Notes: generated by a model from the sequence alone, not told the origin. 64,000 nt of DNA from Allium sativum (GCA_030737875.1 CM060922.1:318657456-318721455); one strand, 5' to 3'. Shown: positions 10,268-21,787, counted from the stretch's first letter. Made by a program: numbers and translations.

Positions 10268-10738
10268 TTACCAGGCAAAGAGTTCTGGATACGTCTTCCT
10301 AATGCTCTCCTCTATCTCCCAAGTACAGTCATTCTCATCCTCGCCCCACTGAACCTTGACTAGATTCACTGCTTTCCTTCGTAGTTTCTTCGTATCATGC
10401 TCGACAATACGAATCGGCTTGCAGTTCCCAACCGCCTCAGGTTCTACTTCGGTATTATCCAATTGATCAGGTGAAATAGCCACATCGGGGTCGTGTACGA
10501 ATTTCCTTAACTGGGAAACATGAAATATGTTATGAACTCCCACCATCTTGTCCGACAACTCAACTTTATATGCCAAATTCCCCACTTGCTCGAGGACTGG
10601 GAATGGACCAACAAATCTTGGTGTTAACTTTCCTCTCCTACCAAATCGAATAACATTCTTTAATGGAGAGATCCTGACAAATATTAAGTCGCCAACGGAG
10701 AATCTTAGTTCTCTTCGCCTTTTATCAGCATAACTCTT
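10268..10738 (-). pseudogene. Tekay integrase C-terminus with chromodomain-like tail
   Basis: VGNLAYKVELSDKMVGVHNIFHVSQLRKFV is the usual end of chromovirus integrase. It is followed by VNLVKVQWGED...CTWEIEESIRKTYPELF, which has the shape of a plant chromoviral chromodomain. That domain tethers integration to particular chromatin. The natural stop follows FAW. An in-frame TAG near 10739-10741 (AAQDR-stop-KSY) fits CAG to TAG and separates this part from the integrase core. In family members both parts belong to one polyprotein. Confidence 0.85.
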
Positions 10739-11430
10739 CTACCTATCTTGGGCAGCCTTCATTCGTTGTTGAATGATCTTGATCTTGTCTGAAGTTCCTC
10801 TTATCACATTTGGCCCAAGCACAAACTTCTCACCGGTTTCTAACCAATATGATGGTGAGTTGCACGGTCTTCCGTATAAGGATTCAAATGGAGCCATACC
10901 AATACTGGACTGATAACTATTATTATATGCGAATTCCACTAGATGTAAATGGTCATCCCATGATACACCAAAATCCAATATACAAGCTCATAAGAGATCT
11001 TCTAATATATGATTCACCCTCTCTGAGATGTAATTCTGATCCTAAATCCTCTTGTAAGCTCTTCCAAAATCCACTCGTAAACAAGGGTCTCGGTCGCTTA
11101 CAATGCCTTTGGGTATTCCATGAAATCTCACTACCCACTTCATATACAGTTCCACTAACTTAGTTGTTGTTCTATCCAACTTGACCGGTATGAACCTTGC
11201 ACTCTTTGTCAGTCGGTCCACAATCACCCAAATGCTATCATGGATCGATCTAGTCCTTGGTAACCCATCAATGAAATCCATTGAGACTTGTTCCCATTTC
11301 CATTCTGGAATTTCTAATGGTTGCAACAAACCACTAGGTTTCTTTTGCTCAGCTTTAAGTAACTGGCAGTTCATGCATTTGGATATAAACTTCCTAGCGT
11401 CTCTTTTCATTCCTTCCTAGTAGTAGGTCT
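10739..11430 (-). pseudogene. Tekay integrase core, frameshifted
   Basis: CMNCQLLKAEQKKPSGLLQPLEIP ends the zinc-binding part. VSMDFIDGLPRTRS holds the first catalytic Asp and GIVSDRDP the second. The Glu block (SGFWKSLQEDLGSELHLR) continues in another frame, so a small indel lies near 11085. WDDHLHLVEFAYNNSYQSSIGMAPFE follows at about 10978-10880. The order is that of Ty3/gypsy integrase. Frameshifts near 11085 and near 11500 disconnect it from RNase H. Confidence 0.88.
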
Positions 11431-11700
11431 GCTTTATGTCTCGATACATTGTGTTACCACAGGATGTGTGGTTAGTTTTTAGTGATGACATTCTCTAAGC
11501 ACTTCATCTCTCAGTCCATTGACATTGGGCACAACTAGTCTCCCTTCCTTTCTAAGCCATCCATCTCAATCAAGCCCATACTTGTTCATCTCCTCATTGA
11601 CTCCCATTTCCAACTTGGAGAAGATTTCTAATAGATTAGGATTGTCCCTCTGAATGGAACCAATCAGCTCAATCAAAGTGAGTCTGAACGTCAAACTTGC

Positions 11701-12150
11701 TTACATCTCTGGATCCAATTCGCACTTTGGTCTTAAATCGTACCCTGCGATATACTCCAGTTGCTTCCACTCAAGAAACATAGCCCCTAAACTGGCATGT
11801 CTCCTACTCAATGCATCAGCTACCACATTTCCCTTTCCTGGTGTGTATGCGATATCAAAATCATAGGAAGCCAAGAATTCTAACCATCTTTGCTGTCGGA
11901 GATTTAAATCCTTTTGAGAGAAGAGATACTTTAACGGTTTATGATCGATAAACAACTCGAATCTTTCTCCCAAGAGATAATGTCTCTACATCTTCAACGC
12001 GAACACGATCGCTGCCAATTCTAAATCGTGGGTAGGGTATCTTTTCTCATGCGGTTTCAGTTGCTAACTTTCATAAGCTACAACCCTACTTCCTTGCATC
12101 AATACAACACCTAGTCCGCTACCACATGCATCCGTGTATACTGTCATCTA
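11701..12150 (-). pseudogene. Tekay RNase H domain
   Basis: It follows RT in frame after the TAG at about 12148. The TVYTDACGSGLGVVLMQ block carries the first catalytic Asp, the YPTHDLELAA block the middle residues, and [20 protein letters not shown] to [12 protein letters not shown] the C-terminal part. Stops interrupt it near 12064 and 11974. Normal position between RT and integrase. Confidence 0.85.
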
Positions 12151-12990
12151 TTGATTCCCTTTACGAATGACCAACACTGGTGCACACGTCAACTTTTCCT
12201 TTAGGCTCTTGAATGCATTTTCACACCTTTCGTCCCAACCGAAAGCTTGATTCTTCTTGGTTAACTGAGTCAACGGTGCCGCTATCTTGGAGAAGTCCTG
12301 GATAAACTTACGATAATATCCAGCTAACCCCAAGAAACTTCTTATGTCTGTTGCATTCTTGGGCGTAGACCAATCCTGTACCGTAGCCAACTTAGCAGGG
12401 TCCACGGCAATACCATTCTCTGAAACAACATGGCCTAAGAATCTCACTTCCCTCCTCCAGAAGTGACACTTAGAAAACTTTGCTTTCAATTGGTGTTTTC
12501 TCAATACCTCCATCATTATCCTCAAATATTCCATTTGTTCTTCCTCTGTCCTTGAATAAACCAAGATATCGTTCACGAACACAAGAACAAAATTATTCAA
12601 TTGGTCTCTGAATACCCTATTCATAAGATCCACAAAATATGTTGGTGCATTGGTCAACCCGAATGGCATGACCAACCACTCATAGAATCTAGACGACGTC
12701 CGAAATGTCGTTTTAGCTATACTCTCAGCTTCTACTCTAAGCTGATGAAATCCTGTCGCGAGATCCAACTGGGAGAACAATCTCGTGCCATTAAACTAAT
12801 CAAACAAATCATCTATCTGCAATAGAGGATACTTATTCTTCCTCGTCACCTTATTCAACTCGCGGTAGTCCACACACAATCGAAGGGAACCATCTGCCTT
12901 AGTGGAAAATACAACTGGTGCTCCCCACTCGGAAACACTCCTTCAGATAAATCCCTTCCTCATAAGATCGCTCACTTGCACCCCAAGCTC
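12151..12990 (-). pseudogene. Tekay reverse transcriptase, catalytic DD changed to ND
   Basis: The segment begins about [20 protein letters not shown] and continues through FSQLDLATGFHQLRV, KTTFRTSSRFYEWLVMPFGL and NFVLVFVNDILVYS. The YxDD-type box is F-V-N-D (12568-12579): the first of the two adjacent aspartates is asparagine, which should destroy polymerase activity. Stops near 12954 (TGA, arginine in relatives) and near 12795 (TAG, glutamine in relatives) also break the frame, which is otherwise open from gag through RNase H. Confidence 0.92.
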
Positions 12991-13665
12991 TCGCTGCTCC
13001 CTTGGTGCCATACAACGAAGTGGCATCACTATAGGTATGGCATCTTTCACTAAATCAATACGGAACTCACTCTCTCGGTGCGGTGGAAGTCCGGTCACAT
13101 CCTCGAAGACGTCTGGATACTGGCCAGCCACGGGCTCATCTGACAACTCATCATACGGGATGTCGAGGGAATTTAGAAAACTAGCCATTAACCCATCACT
13201 AGGTAGACGACCAAACACTACCCTCCTCCCATCATCTGCTCTAACTGTCACCAAAAAGCCCTCACAGTCTACCACCACCCCGTATCTTTGGAGCCAATCG
13301 ACTCCCAAAATAATGCCAAACCCAGTAAATCCCAAAACAAAGCAATCACAAGCAAACATACATCCATGACTCGATAAGACCACATTACGACAAATCATAC
13401 TAAGGCTAGTCGAACCACCAATCGGGTTCGTCACCGCTAAAGGTCTATCGACTATCTCGGGTTCCAATCCCAACCTATCTACCAGGTCACTAGATATGAA
13501 GGAATGGGAAGCCCCAATATCAAACAGTACTCGAACATGAACATCATAAACAGAAAGCATACCTTGAATGACGACATTCTTTCCTTTCTCCACCGCGGTT
13601 GGGGCATTCGACGAAGAAGGAACAATACTGATGGCACATGCTTTCACTATCTGCTTCTCTTTCAA
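12991..13665 (-). pseudogene. Tekay aspartic protease region
   Basis: The retropepsin core is VRVLFDIGASHSFIS, then FGIILGVDWLQRYGVVVDC. Chromoviral proteases carry D-T/S-G-A; here it is D-I-G-A, a substitution like that in the copia-1 protease. The stretch is open from the zinc knuckles to the start of RT. It should process Gag-Pol inside the particle, but the altered active site makes this copy inactive. Confidence 0.88.
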
Positions 13666-14607
13666 AGGTTGTGGACACTTATCCTTTTGATGTCCAACTT
13701 GGCCATAGTTGAAGCACTTCCTGTTAGCTGGCTTTGCTCGACATTCTTTAGCATAATGGCCCTTCTTGCCACAACTAAAGCACTCAACATCTTTCTTATT
13801 CTTCTTCTTCTGGCCATCCTTGGTCTGATTCTACTTTCTATTATTCTGAGAACTATTCTTACCTCCACCGCTTGCTTGCGGCTTTGGCTCTTCTGCAGAT
13901 GCAACCTCAGTCTTCGACTTAGGGTATAGACTCTCTGATCTCAAAGCTTTCCCTACAATTGATTCAAACGTCTCATCGATGTGGTTAATAAGCCTTTCCC
14001 CCAAGTATCCATCCAAACCAGTTAAAAACTTCTCGTTCTTCTTCTCGGTAGTATCTATAAGGGATAATCCATATTTCAATAAAGTATCGAACTCAACAAT
14101 ATACTCAGAGACAGCTCTGCCATTCTTCTTTAGCTCCAAGAACCTCTTAAACAACACTGACTTCTGAGCAACTGGGATGAACTTATCGCTAAAGCGAGTC
14201 TTAAACTGATCCCAAGTAATCTGATCCTCGGGAGTAGCTGCCTTTATAGCATTCCACCAGTTCATTGCCCGTCCTTGCAGCTGACGGGATGATAACCTTC
14301 TCTTCATCGCATCCTCGATACTCAAATCTTCGAAGATACGCTCGCAGCTATCCAACCAATCCTGAACATCCGTAGCCGACTCCATTCCATGGAACGGCTT
14401 TCCACCAAGACTAGTGTAATCCTTACAGAGCTTGGCGAAATCGGCCCTAGGCGCCTGCACAGCTGCACCACCACCATTTGCAGCATTAAGAGCTGCCCTC
14501 GGAACATCCCTAAGCATCTCTCTCATGAAGTCAGTGAACATCGTCCTCATATCAGGAGCATTCCCATTATTGGCTCCTCTACTAGTATTTCTTGTATGTC
14601 GGTTCAT
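13666..14607 (-). pseudogene. Tekay gag with two zinc knuckles (one damaged)
   Basis: It starts at ATG 14607 (MNRHTRNTSRGANNGNAPD). The retrotransposon gag domain includes DWLDSCERIFEDL, MNWWNAIKA and FKTRFSDKFIPVAQKS. An in-frame TAG at 13831 (after QNNRK, CAG in relatives) separates it from the nucleocapsid part, which stays in the same frame. The first knuckle is intact (CFSCGKKGHYAKEC). The second (CFNYGQVGHQKDKC) has Tyr for its second Cys. Confidence 0.9.
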
Positions 14608-14795
14608 CGTTCAATCTGTAAGGAGAAAACGATTAACCATCTCTTCAGTGGTGCCAGTGCAGTGCGACTCCATCCTTAGATATACTAATAGTATATATAT
14701 ATAACTTTTGAAAACCAAAATATAACAAATACACGCTCTCATATACGTACTATCTCTCCCTGGTATCTTTCCCTAGGTTAACTACACAACCTAGA

Positions 14796-14807
14796 GCTCT
14801 AATACCA
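14796..14807 (-). other. Primer-binding site of the Tekay element
   Basis: On the - strand TGGTATTAGAGC lies just inside the 5' LTR. It differs by one base from TGGTATCAGAGC, the initiator-Met tRNA complement. Confidence 0.85.
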
Positions 14808-15557
14808 AGTGTGACGGCCCGCCCCGCACCAGCTGACATTTCCCTTGAAATGCATTGGACCGATGTCCAATTAGCACGGGACGGTCGCCAAAGAAAGGAA
14901 TTTGAACTAACAAGGAACCTGTAGAATGTCTCACAGCGCATGGGATAAAATATAATAATGACATAACTTTGACATAAAACAGGCGAGACAGTGCATAAGC
15001 TGAAAACTAAACATCATAGCAGCGGAAAATAAAAAATACAGCTTATGTTCCACATCAGCATTATTACAACTTTCAAAACTGCCTCTAAAGCAAAGTAAGG
15101 AAAGGTACACTACTAATGCCCAAAGTAGTGACCAACAGCGACACAGGGAGAATATATAGAGAGAGAATAATACGTGTAAGCCTCCTGCTCGTCTCCGGAC
15201 AACTACTCATGCACAACCAGCTAACATGTCTCTAGTCTGCCCATTTAAGAGCACCCAGAGTAATAAGAAGAGACATAAAACTATGGGTCAGAAAAAAGCC
15301 TGGTATGAGCGATAAGCAGCAAAACAGAACAATAACAGGTATACTAAACCATACCTGAACCTGGACCTGCAGCCAAACAGTCTGCACAACAAGATGCACA
15401 ATATTCTAAGGTAACACAAACAGATGGTGTAAAGATAACGGGGGAAGGGGTGTGGATGTCATAGTGATGGCAAACAATCAAGCATAGCAACCATCCTCAC
15501 ATCTCTCACTCAGTGAGTAAAGCATACAATATCCACCACTTTGATCACCCAAATCCT

Positions 15558-15741
15558 TGCTATGATCACTCTGCCCCATGGAGTCATGGCTACTCCACTG
15601 CACTGATCCATAGCCACTAATCCTTACTATGTCCACTCTGCCCCATGAAGTCATGGCGACTTCACTGCACTGGCTCATAGCCATGCTACGATCACTCTGC
15701 CCCATGGAGTAATTACTACCCCACTGCACTGATACGTAGCC
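15558..15741. repeat. Three degenerate tandem units in the Tekay right LTR
   Basis: Counterpart of 8348-8532 with the same three units. Keeping the array in both LTRs shows it existed before insertion. Confidence 0.8.
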
Positions 15742-15909
15742 TAACATTCGTCTCTCGGTGGTGAATCAAAGCTATGGACATCGACAACTCCTTAGCACAC
15801 GTCCCGCAGCAAAGCCCAACTCATGAAGTTAAATCGTTGGTTCCCATAAGGATCCCGAGTTCTACATCCCACTTGGACTACCTTTGCATCTCGGGTTTTG
15901 GTCATCATC

Positions 15910-16260
15910 CGGGTTCGTGACTCCCCAGCTCGGCTCGTGATTCTCCTTGCACCGGATCGTAGTGCTTCACCTTGGTCCGACTCGTGGTGCTCAACCATCC
16001 GGTTCGTGATGACATCCTTAAGGATCGGGTTGTGACCCTACTTCATTCGTTACATCCGGGTCGTGGGTCAATGCTCCAGCTTGCGGCTCGTGGTGCTATG
16101 GTCGTCTGGTTCGTGGTCATGTAGCTCGTGACGCAGCTCTCCTCCTTGAGCATCGGGTCGGTTCGTGATCTGTGGCTCACCACGGTTTGGTTTGAGCTCC
16201 CTAACTCGAGAAAGCGGCTCGTAGTACACGTACACGGTTGGAACTCATGGGGTTGGACTC
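15910..16260. repeat. TCGTG-word cluster in the Tekay right LTR
   Basis: Counterpart of 8690-9030. The repeated GGTTCGTG, GCTCGTGG and GGGTCGTG words are retained with scattered substitutions. Confidence 0.7.
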
Positions 16261-17328
16261 ACGATCTGGTCGGTTCGTGGGGGGCGATCCGATCCGATTT
16301 CCTGCACTATTTCCTACGACTTTTCTAGCAAGCTTTTTACGCCATACGACGGCGTTTTCGACCATTCTAACTTTTCTAATCAACCACAAAGCATACCATA
16401 CAGTCATAGAAACATAGAGAATCAACAATAAACACCAAAACAACAACTTAACATGCCAATATGGATCAAACATACCCAAAAAAACTATGTTTTCCCCTTA
16501 ATCCCCCTTAATCATGTTTAATCATACAATTAGCAAAACTTATCCAAATTAGCCCAAATTTCTAACAGAGGCCTAAAATAATATTTAGTAATTTCTAAAC
16601 ATTTTTCCAAAATTTAATAATGTATAAATTCGCTAATTAACACTAATTACCCCTAGTTAACCGTAATTAGTGAAAAACAATGCAAATCACTCACCTTGGC
16701 CACAAATAAAATATTAAATCTGAACTATCCTCTTATATAGGTCGAATCTCTGTGTGTTCCAGCAACTCTAACTCTGATTTGGTGCTATTTCTCCTTGATT
16801 TGACGTAGATTAGCTTAATCCTTGATTAGAGAGCGATTTGGGATGAAATTAGAATGCGGAGGCCATTGTTAGGGGTTCTAAGAGGTAAATGGCGGCTAGA
16901 AAACTGAAATAGAATGAAAACCAAACTAATTTCAGCCTCTCCATAACACTAATCCCGAAATGGGTTATAGGCCCATTTGCTAATTACCCTAATCAGACCA
17001 TTAAGCAGTTTTTCACCTTCTAAACCTTGTATCAGCCAAATCTCCCAAACGGCGAGTCTGTTTGGCTAATGTGACCACTCTACGGAATTGTAAACCATAA
17101 TCCGAATCCAATGGAAGTGGTTTCATGTCAAAACTCCTTACCAATCAAAAGTTACGGCCGAAACAAGATAAGCTAGGGGCAAAACAGTCATTTAAAAATT
17201 GGCAAAAATCATGAACATGGGAAATGACCCCAATAGTCGTCCCGTAAAGTTACACTACTATACGACCTCATATGAAAAAGAAATAAATATTCTATGTTTC
17301 TTCGATACGTAGAATGCGGGTCGTTACA

Positions 17329-17333
17329 GATCA
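17329..17333. repeat. Target-site duplication of the Tekay element, right copy
   Basis: GATCA directly after the right LTR, identical to 7596-7600. Confidence 0.93.
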
Positions 17334-17653
17334 TATGGCTGCTAACCTGGGTTTTAAAAAAAATTCAGTACGAATATTGGAGTCATCATGTACATTGAAG
17401 CTCCGCAAGTACGTGTGCTATTGTGGACTTTTTCTTCTGTTATTTTCTTCCTTTTGCTCTATGTTTGGCTTTCGGAGTTGGTCTTGCTATGTAGAGGTTA
17501 CTTCTTTTTTTGTCTGTTGTGGCTTGTTTTTGCCAGTGCTTCGTCTTTCAAGCTTATGCGCGTATGCTTTAACTGCATTGTTGCTTTGACTTTTTAAGCT
17601 TATGTGTCATTATTTCTAAATTACAGCACAAAAAACCAATCCTATTAGACTGT
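17334..17653. other. Host flank between the Tekay and CACTA elements
   Basis: About 320 bp that was continuous with the sequence before 7596 and after 23427 before the insertions. It has a short open stretch and T-rich parts, but no protein family is recognised. Intron or intergenic DNA is most likely. Confidence 0.45.
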
Positions 17654-17664
17654 CACTACTGGAA
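17654..17664 (+). repeat. CACTA left terminal inverted repeat
   Basis: CACTACTGGAA pairs with the complement of 23417-23427 (CACTACTAGAA), with one mismatch. Confidence 0.88.
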
Positions 17665-17669
17665 TATAT

Positions 17670-17865
17670 AGCTATTCAAACGGCTTCATGCCGCTGGCGG
17701 CCGTTGGAGATCGTTGGAATAGCCATTGGAATAGCATTCACGACTTCCAACGAAATCAATGGAATATTTCCAACGGAAAAACCAATGGCTTAAAACGGTG
17801 AGGTTCCGTTGAAAGCCGTTGCAAATCAAAGACTAATCTGCCATTGGTAACCGTTGGAAAAACTG
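17670..17865. repeat. CACTA left subterminal repeat zone
   Basis: Many copies of CCGTTGGA, CATTGGAA and TTCCAACG, direct and inverted, within 200 bp of the terminus. The same words occur at 23310-23395. In characterised CACTA elements such motifs bind the element-encoded protein. Confidence 0.8.
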
Positions 17866-18142
17866 TTTTTTTTTTTAATTCAAGCAAGCATATAACCTTC
17901 CAGCCACTACATTTCCAATCCAATCCAATTCCAATCAATTCCACATATATACCAATAACAACATAAACAACCAAAATATATCAAAGAAACATCAATATAA
18001 CCAAAACAAAACATCCAAACATCCATAAACTTACAAATCCATGTTTATAAACCAAATACATCAAAGTTACATGTCCACAAATCATCTAAACATATCAAAT
18101 TTATCATTCTTACCCACTCAATGCCAAAAAATACAACATACC

Positions 18143-18469
18143 TTAAGCACCGCTTCCGGAATCAGAAAACGACGAAGGATGACTATCATGAATGTGCATA
18201 TATTTCGCAAACTTATGATTTAGTTGTTCCAACTGCATAGTCTGAAGACGACTCTGGTCACGTAGTTGCTCAATCATAATTCTAAGCTCTTTAATTTCTT
18301 CTTTGTATTAGGCCTTCTTAGGTTGTCGAATCTGCAAATAGAATGAATAGTAAAAATGTTATTTCAGCATATAAAATATTATAACACTATATTTTTAACG
18401 TTAATTTATTATATGCATACAAAAGAATTCATTACCGTCAAATTACCACGTCGTTGAGAGTCAGACATA
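18143..18469 (-). pseudogene. CACTA 3'-terminal exons encoding a coiled-coil tail
   Basis: On the - strand a short exon reads MSDSQRRGNLT, ending at a GTAATG donor near 18433. After a ~100-bp intron, an exon beginning at a TTTGCAG acceptor encodes a lysine/glutamate/leucine-rich helix (YKEEIKELRIMIEQLRDQ, then LQTMQLEQLNHKF) and ends SFSDSGSGA at TAA 18143-18145. A TAA inside the exon near 18310 fits CAA to TAA. It may be the end of the transposase gene or of the second CACTA product; the sequence does not decide. Confidence 0.55.
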
Positions 18470-18503
18470 ATATACCTTCCACATTGATACATACACAAAT
18501 CAT

Positions 18504-18725
18504 AGGTAAATGTAATGTGAATAGTTGTGAAAATGCAATATTAAACATAGATTATAAAAGTAATGTGAATAGTTGTGAAAATGCAATATTAAACATAGAT
18601 TATAAATGCAATGTGAATAGTTGTGAAAATGCAATATTAAACATATGTAAATGTAATGTGAATAGTTGTGAAAATGCAGTATTAAACGTAGGTAAATATA
18701 ATGTGAATAGTTGTGAAAATTACCA
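18504..18725. repeat. Tandem repeat, five units of about 45-51 bp, inside the CACTA element
   Basis: Five units share AATGTGAATAGTTGTGAAAA followed by TGCARTATTAAACRTA, except that the last is cut short. Linkers differ by a few bases. The array lies between transposase exons. The long + strand reading frame across it is an artefact of the repeat. Confidence 0.9.
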
Positions 18726-18897
18726 AATTTTACTCAGTCTTCATCAATTTCTTCGTCATTTTCTGATTCAGACTCGGTTTCGGGTTCTATGTCGTTTTTC
18801 TCTACACTGTCAAATGCATCGACTAATACATTTGCCTCATCATTTAAAGGTCCAAAATCAGTTTAATCGTATGCAATTGTTATTTCAACATTTTCTT

Positions 18898-19409
18898 CTA
18901 GATCTGCTTGATAGGCTTGTTCATCAGGAATATTTTGTCCATCGAACGTAAATCTTGCCTTGGTTTTAAAAACCGCAGACCAATCTGCTTTTCCCTTTTT
19001 AGAGACAGATAAGGGGCATAATAAGCTTGTAGAGCTTGTTTGGCTAGTACAAAAGAGTCGTACTTTTGATAACGTGAGGTATGTTTAATTTCTACAAGAT
19101 TATACTTTGGATGCACGTTAATACCAGAACTTGGAACATTGCTGAACCAGTTGCATCTAAACAAATAAACATCCTCGGTAGGCCTTGTAAAATATGTCAT
19201 TTGCAAAATCTAAGTTAACTCGTCATAAAATCATTTATATGATTATTAGGGTCTTCACTGCCTTTAATAAATACACCAGTATTGTTTGTTAATTTTTCAA
19301 CACCGTATTCTTTGGTGTTGAATTTATACCCATTAACAAAAAATATTGGATATGTTTTGACTTTTCTTTTCGGTCCAAATGCTAAATGTTTTATTCCTTC
19401 ATCGAGCAC
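18898..19409 (-). pseudogene. CACTA transposase C-terminal region (DUF4216-like)
   Basis: The fragment VKTYPIFFVNGYKFNTKEYG with NNTGVFIKGSEDPN, followed in another frame by VYLFRCNWFSNVP and VHPKYNLVEIKHT, matches the DUF4216-like part found after the DUF4218-like part in plant TNP2 transposases. A break near 19207-19215 separates the two. Its function in the family is not established. It is damaged here, and stops or introns separate it from the upstream parts. Confidence 0.8.
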
Positions 19410-19935
19410 ATTATTTGTGGGATCAAAAACATAGTTTCTAAACCAACTATTGAAATCTTTGCTTAAATCGCCGCTTGGATTTTGTGATTCATAAATACTG
19501 AAAACACAAACAATATATGTTACATTATTATTAACACATTGAACATAAATTTATTAAAACTAAAAAAATGATTACCTGATGAAAGGAGCAACTTCAGGAC
19601 AATTAAGAAGAATATATGTGTGTGCGACATTACAATCTTTATCATTTAGCCATATTTCCACACATTATCCAGCATGTCGGCCATGTTGTTTAAAAATAGA
19701 TGATGTTGATTCAGAAGAAGAATCTTGTTCAACCTTCTCATCATTACGCGGAACGCTTGCAAATGATAAGTTCACATGATCATTAAAATAATGAGAGAGA
19801 AAAAAGAGGCTTCTTCTTCGATATATGATTTGCAAATAGAACCTTCAACTCGAGCTTTTTGTCTCGCATTTTTTAAAAAATTATTTAAGTACCTAATAAA
19901 ATATAGTTCGGTTCAATATTAAGATCTAAATATAA

Positions 19936-20361
19936 TTAAATTATCATTTGAATACTTAGTATAATAATATACCTTTCAAATGGATACATCCATCCGTATT
20001 GCACAGGACCTTGAAGACGTGCTTCCTTTGGAAGATGAACAGGTAAATGCTTCATTATGTTAAAGAAACCCGGAGGAAATATTTTCTCCAGTTTGCAGAG
20101 CAGTACAGGGATTTCATCTTCAAGTTTTAGTAGACGGTCAACTTTTAAAGTAGTTGAACAAAGCTCCATGTAAAATAAGCTAAGTTCTGTTATTACATTC
20201 CAAACTTTTCCAAGTAACAATTCTTTGAAGGCGATGGGTAACAAATTTTCCATCATTACATGACTATAATGGCTTTTCATTCCACTCAGCTTTCCGTTTT
20301 TATAGTCGACACATCTACGAAGATTAGAGGAAATTCCATCGGGAAACCGTAATTCTTCCAC
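19936..20361 (-). pseudogene. CACTA transposase DUF4218-like region
   Basis: ISSNLRRCVDYKNGKLSGMKSH, HYSHVMMENLLPIAFKELL and LEKIFPPGFFNIMKHLPVHL are characteristic of the DUF4218-like block of CACTA transposases, and YGWMYPFERY closes it. It lies downstream (in transcription) of the TNP2 core and upstream of the DUF4216-like part, the standard order. A stop at about 20399 and a frame change separate it from TNP2. Confidence 0.85.
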
Positions 20362-20398
20362 TCATTTTAACAGTACTTTAACTTGGTTGTTGTCTACT

Positions 20399-21648
20399 TC
20401 ATAGCATGATTTGGGTCTTTTTACTATCATTGGGATTCATATGAAGCTCAGGATGATTACGTATTTCCTCTATATCACGTCTGGATTTCAAATCATCCTT
20501 AGTCTTGCCCTTCACATTCAGAACTGTATTAAATACATTATCAATTACGTTTTTCTCGTTATGCATCACGTCAATGTTATGACGGATTAAGAGATGTTTC
20601 CAATAAGGCAATTCCCAGAATATACTCTGCTTGCACCAATTATTAATCATCGATTTACCTTGAATATCAATTTGTTTTCCGGTTTCATGTATCTTTGGAT
20701 AATCTTTTACAAGTTCATATATTTCCTCACTTGACCAAACTGTCGGTGGTCGTAGAACCTCATGTCTATTAGACGTAAAAAAAATTTTGTCTCTTCTAAA
20801 AGTATGATTAATATGAAGAAAGCATCGATGACAATCAAACCATGAATTTTTTTTCCGTACGATAACGAAAATGCTCGTGTTTCTTCCATGCAATAAGGAC
20901 AAGCAAGACGACCGGCCGTACTCCAACCCGAAAGCATTGCATATGCAGGAAAATCACTAATAGTCCATAACAAAGAAGCGAAAATCCGAATTTTTTTCTT
21001 TTTTGATACGTCGTATGTTTCAACTTCTTCATTCCATAATATTTTCAATTCTTCGATTAGCGATTGTAAGTAAACATCAATACCCTGTGTCGGATCATCA
21101 AGGCCAGGGACGACAACTGTGAGAAACATGTATGGAGTTTTCATACACATCCACGGGGGTGGATTGTAAGGTGTGATTATTATAGGCCAATATGAATATT
21201 TAGAACCAAACTGAGAAAATGGTGCGAAGCCATCTGTACATAAATCTAGTCTAACGTTGCGGCTTTCCGCTGCGAAATCATGATATTTTTTATCAAAATA
21301 TTTCCATGCTTCTCCATCCGATGGGTGTGTCAACGTACCTTCTTGAGGTGTTCTCACACTGTTCCATCTCATATGCTGCGCTGTTACGGATGATGCATAT
21401 AATCTTTGAAGTCTAAGGGTGAGGGGTAAATAATGCATACGCTTGTATGGAACTTCTTTTCCTTTCTTTTTTCTTGGTTTGTATCTTTCTTGATTACAAA
21501 ACTTACATTTCCTAAGATTATTGTCTTCTTTCCAATACAACATGCAGCCCTTTACACATGTATCTATTTTCTGATATGGCAAACCAAAAGATGACATAAG
21601 TTTTTTCACTTCATAATAATTTTCACACATTAAATTATCATATGGCAT
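20399..21648 (-). pseudogene. CACTA TNP2 transposase core, frameshifted
   Basis: This is the catalytic region of the cut-and-paste transposase. Family landmarks are CMLYWKEDNNLRKCKFCNQERYK, RLQRLYAS...AQHMRWN, DGFAPFSQFGSKYSYWPI, YNPPPWMCMKTPYMFLTVVV, FPAYAMLSGWSTAGRLACPYC and, after the break, HEVLRPPTVWSSEEIYELV. The two frames overlap near 20850, where an eight-base A run on the coding strand (+ strand T run) marks a one-base frameshift. LIRHNIDVMHNEKNVIDN, close to the end, is also typical. The family DDE-type residues cannot be placed confidently by eye. Confidence 0.9.
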
Positions 21649-21787
21649 ATGACGTTTAGCCGCTTGAACAACAGCCGTAAATCCAGTTTCCGTAAGGTTG
21701 TATTTTGATTTAATTGCAATGTATTCTGCAATTACCGATAATTGAGTGTGACTTTCACGTCCATTCCAAAGGTTTTTTTAGCATTAT

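Larger units (their letters stand above)
7601..17328 (-). mobile_element. Tekay/Del-type chromovirus (Ty3/gypsy), complete but decayed
   Basis: Two LTRs of 2518 and 2519 bp flank a 4.7-kb interior. It carries gag, protease, RT, RNase H, integrase and a C-terminal chromodomain-like tail on the - strand. A perfect 5-bp target duplication GATCA, an initiator-Met-like primer site and a purine tract are all in place. By eye the LTRs differ at roughly 5 percent of positions, so the insertion is not recent. Internal stops, frameshifts and altered catalytic residues make it non-autonomous now. Large LTRs, the Met primer site and the chromodomain-like end fit the Tekay/Del lineage. Confidence 0.93.
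14810..17328 (-). repeat. Tekay right LTR (5' LTR in element orientation, 2519 bp)
   Basis: It matches 7601-10118 along its whole length, with point changes and a few short indels (for example one missing AAAGGAAAAG-like repeat near the start). As the 5' LTR it would carry the promoter. Ends TGTGACGG...GTCGTTACA, followed by the GATCA duplication. Confidence 0.93.

Noticed and set aside
17314..17597. 91-codon cysteine- and leucine-rich open frame across the Tekay right border
   Set aside because: It begins inside the LTR and has no recognisable domain. T-rich intron-like sequence explains the hydrophobic residues.
17651..17653. 3-bp target duplication of the CACTA element
   Set aside because: TGT and TAT differ at one base. 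Consistent with an old insertion but not proof.
18504..18725. CRISPR-like array
   Set aside because: Units are contiguous with short variable linkers, not repeat-spacer units of fixed size, and the context is a plant transposon.
18454..18951. 165-codon + strand open frame in the CACTA element
   Set aside because: Its repeated peptide comes from the tandem DNA repeat, and it runs against the transposase gene.
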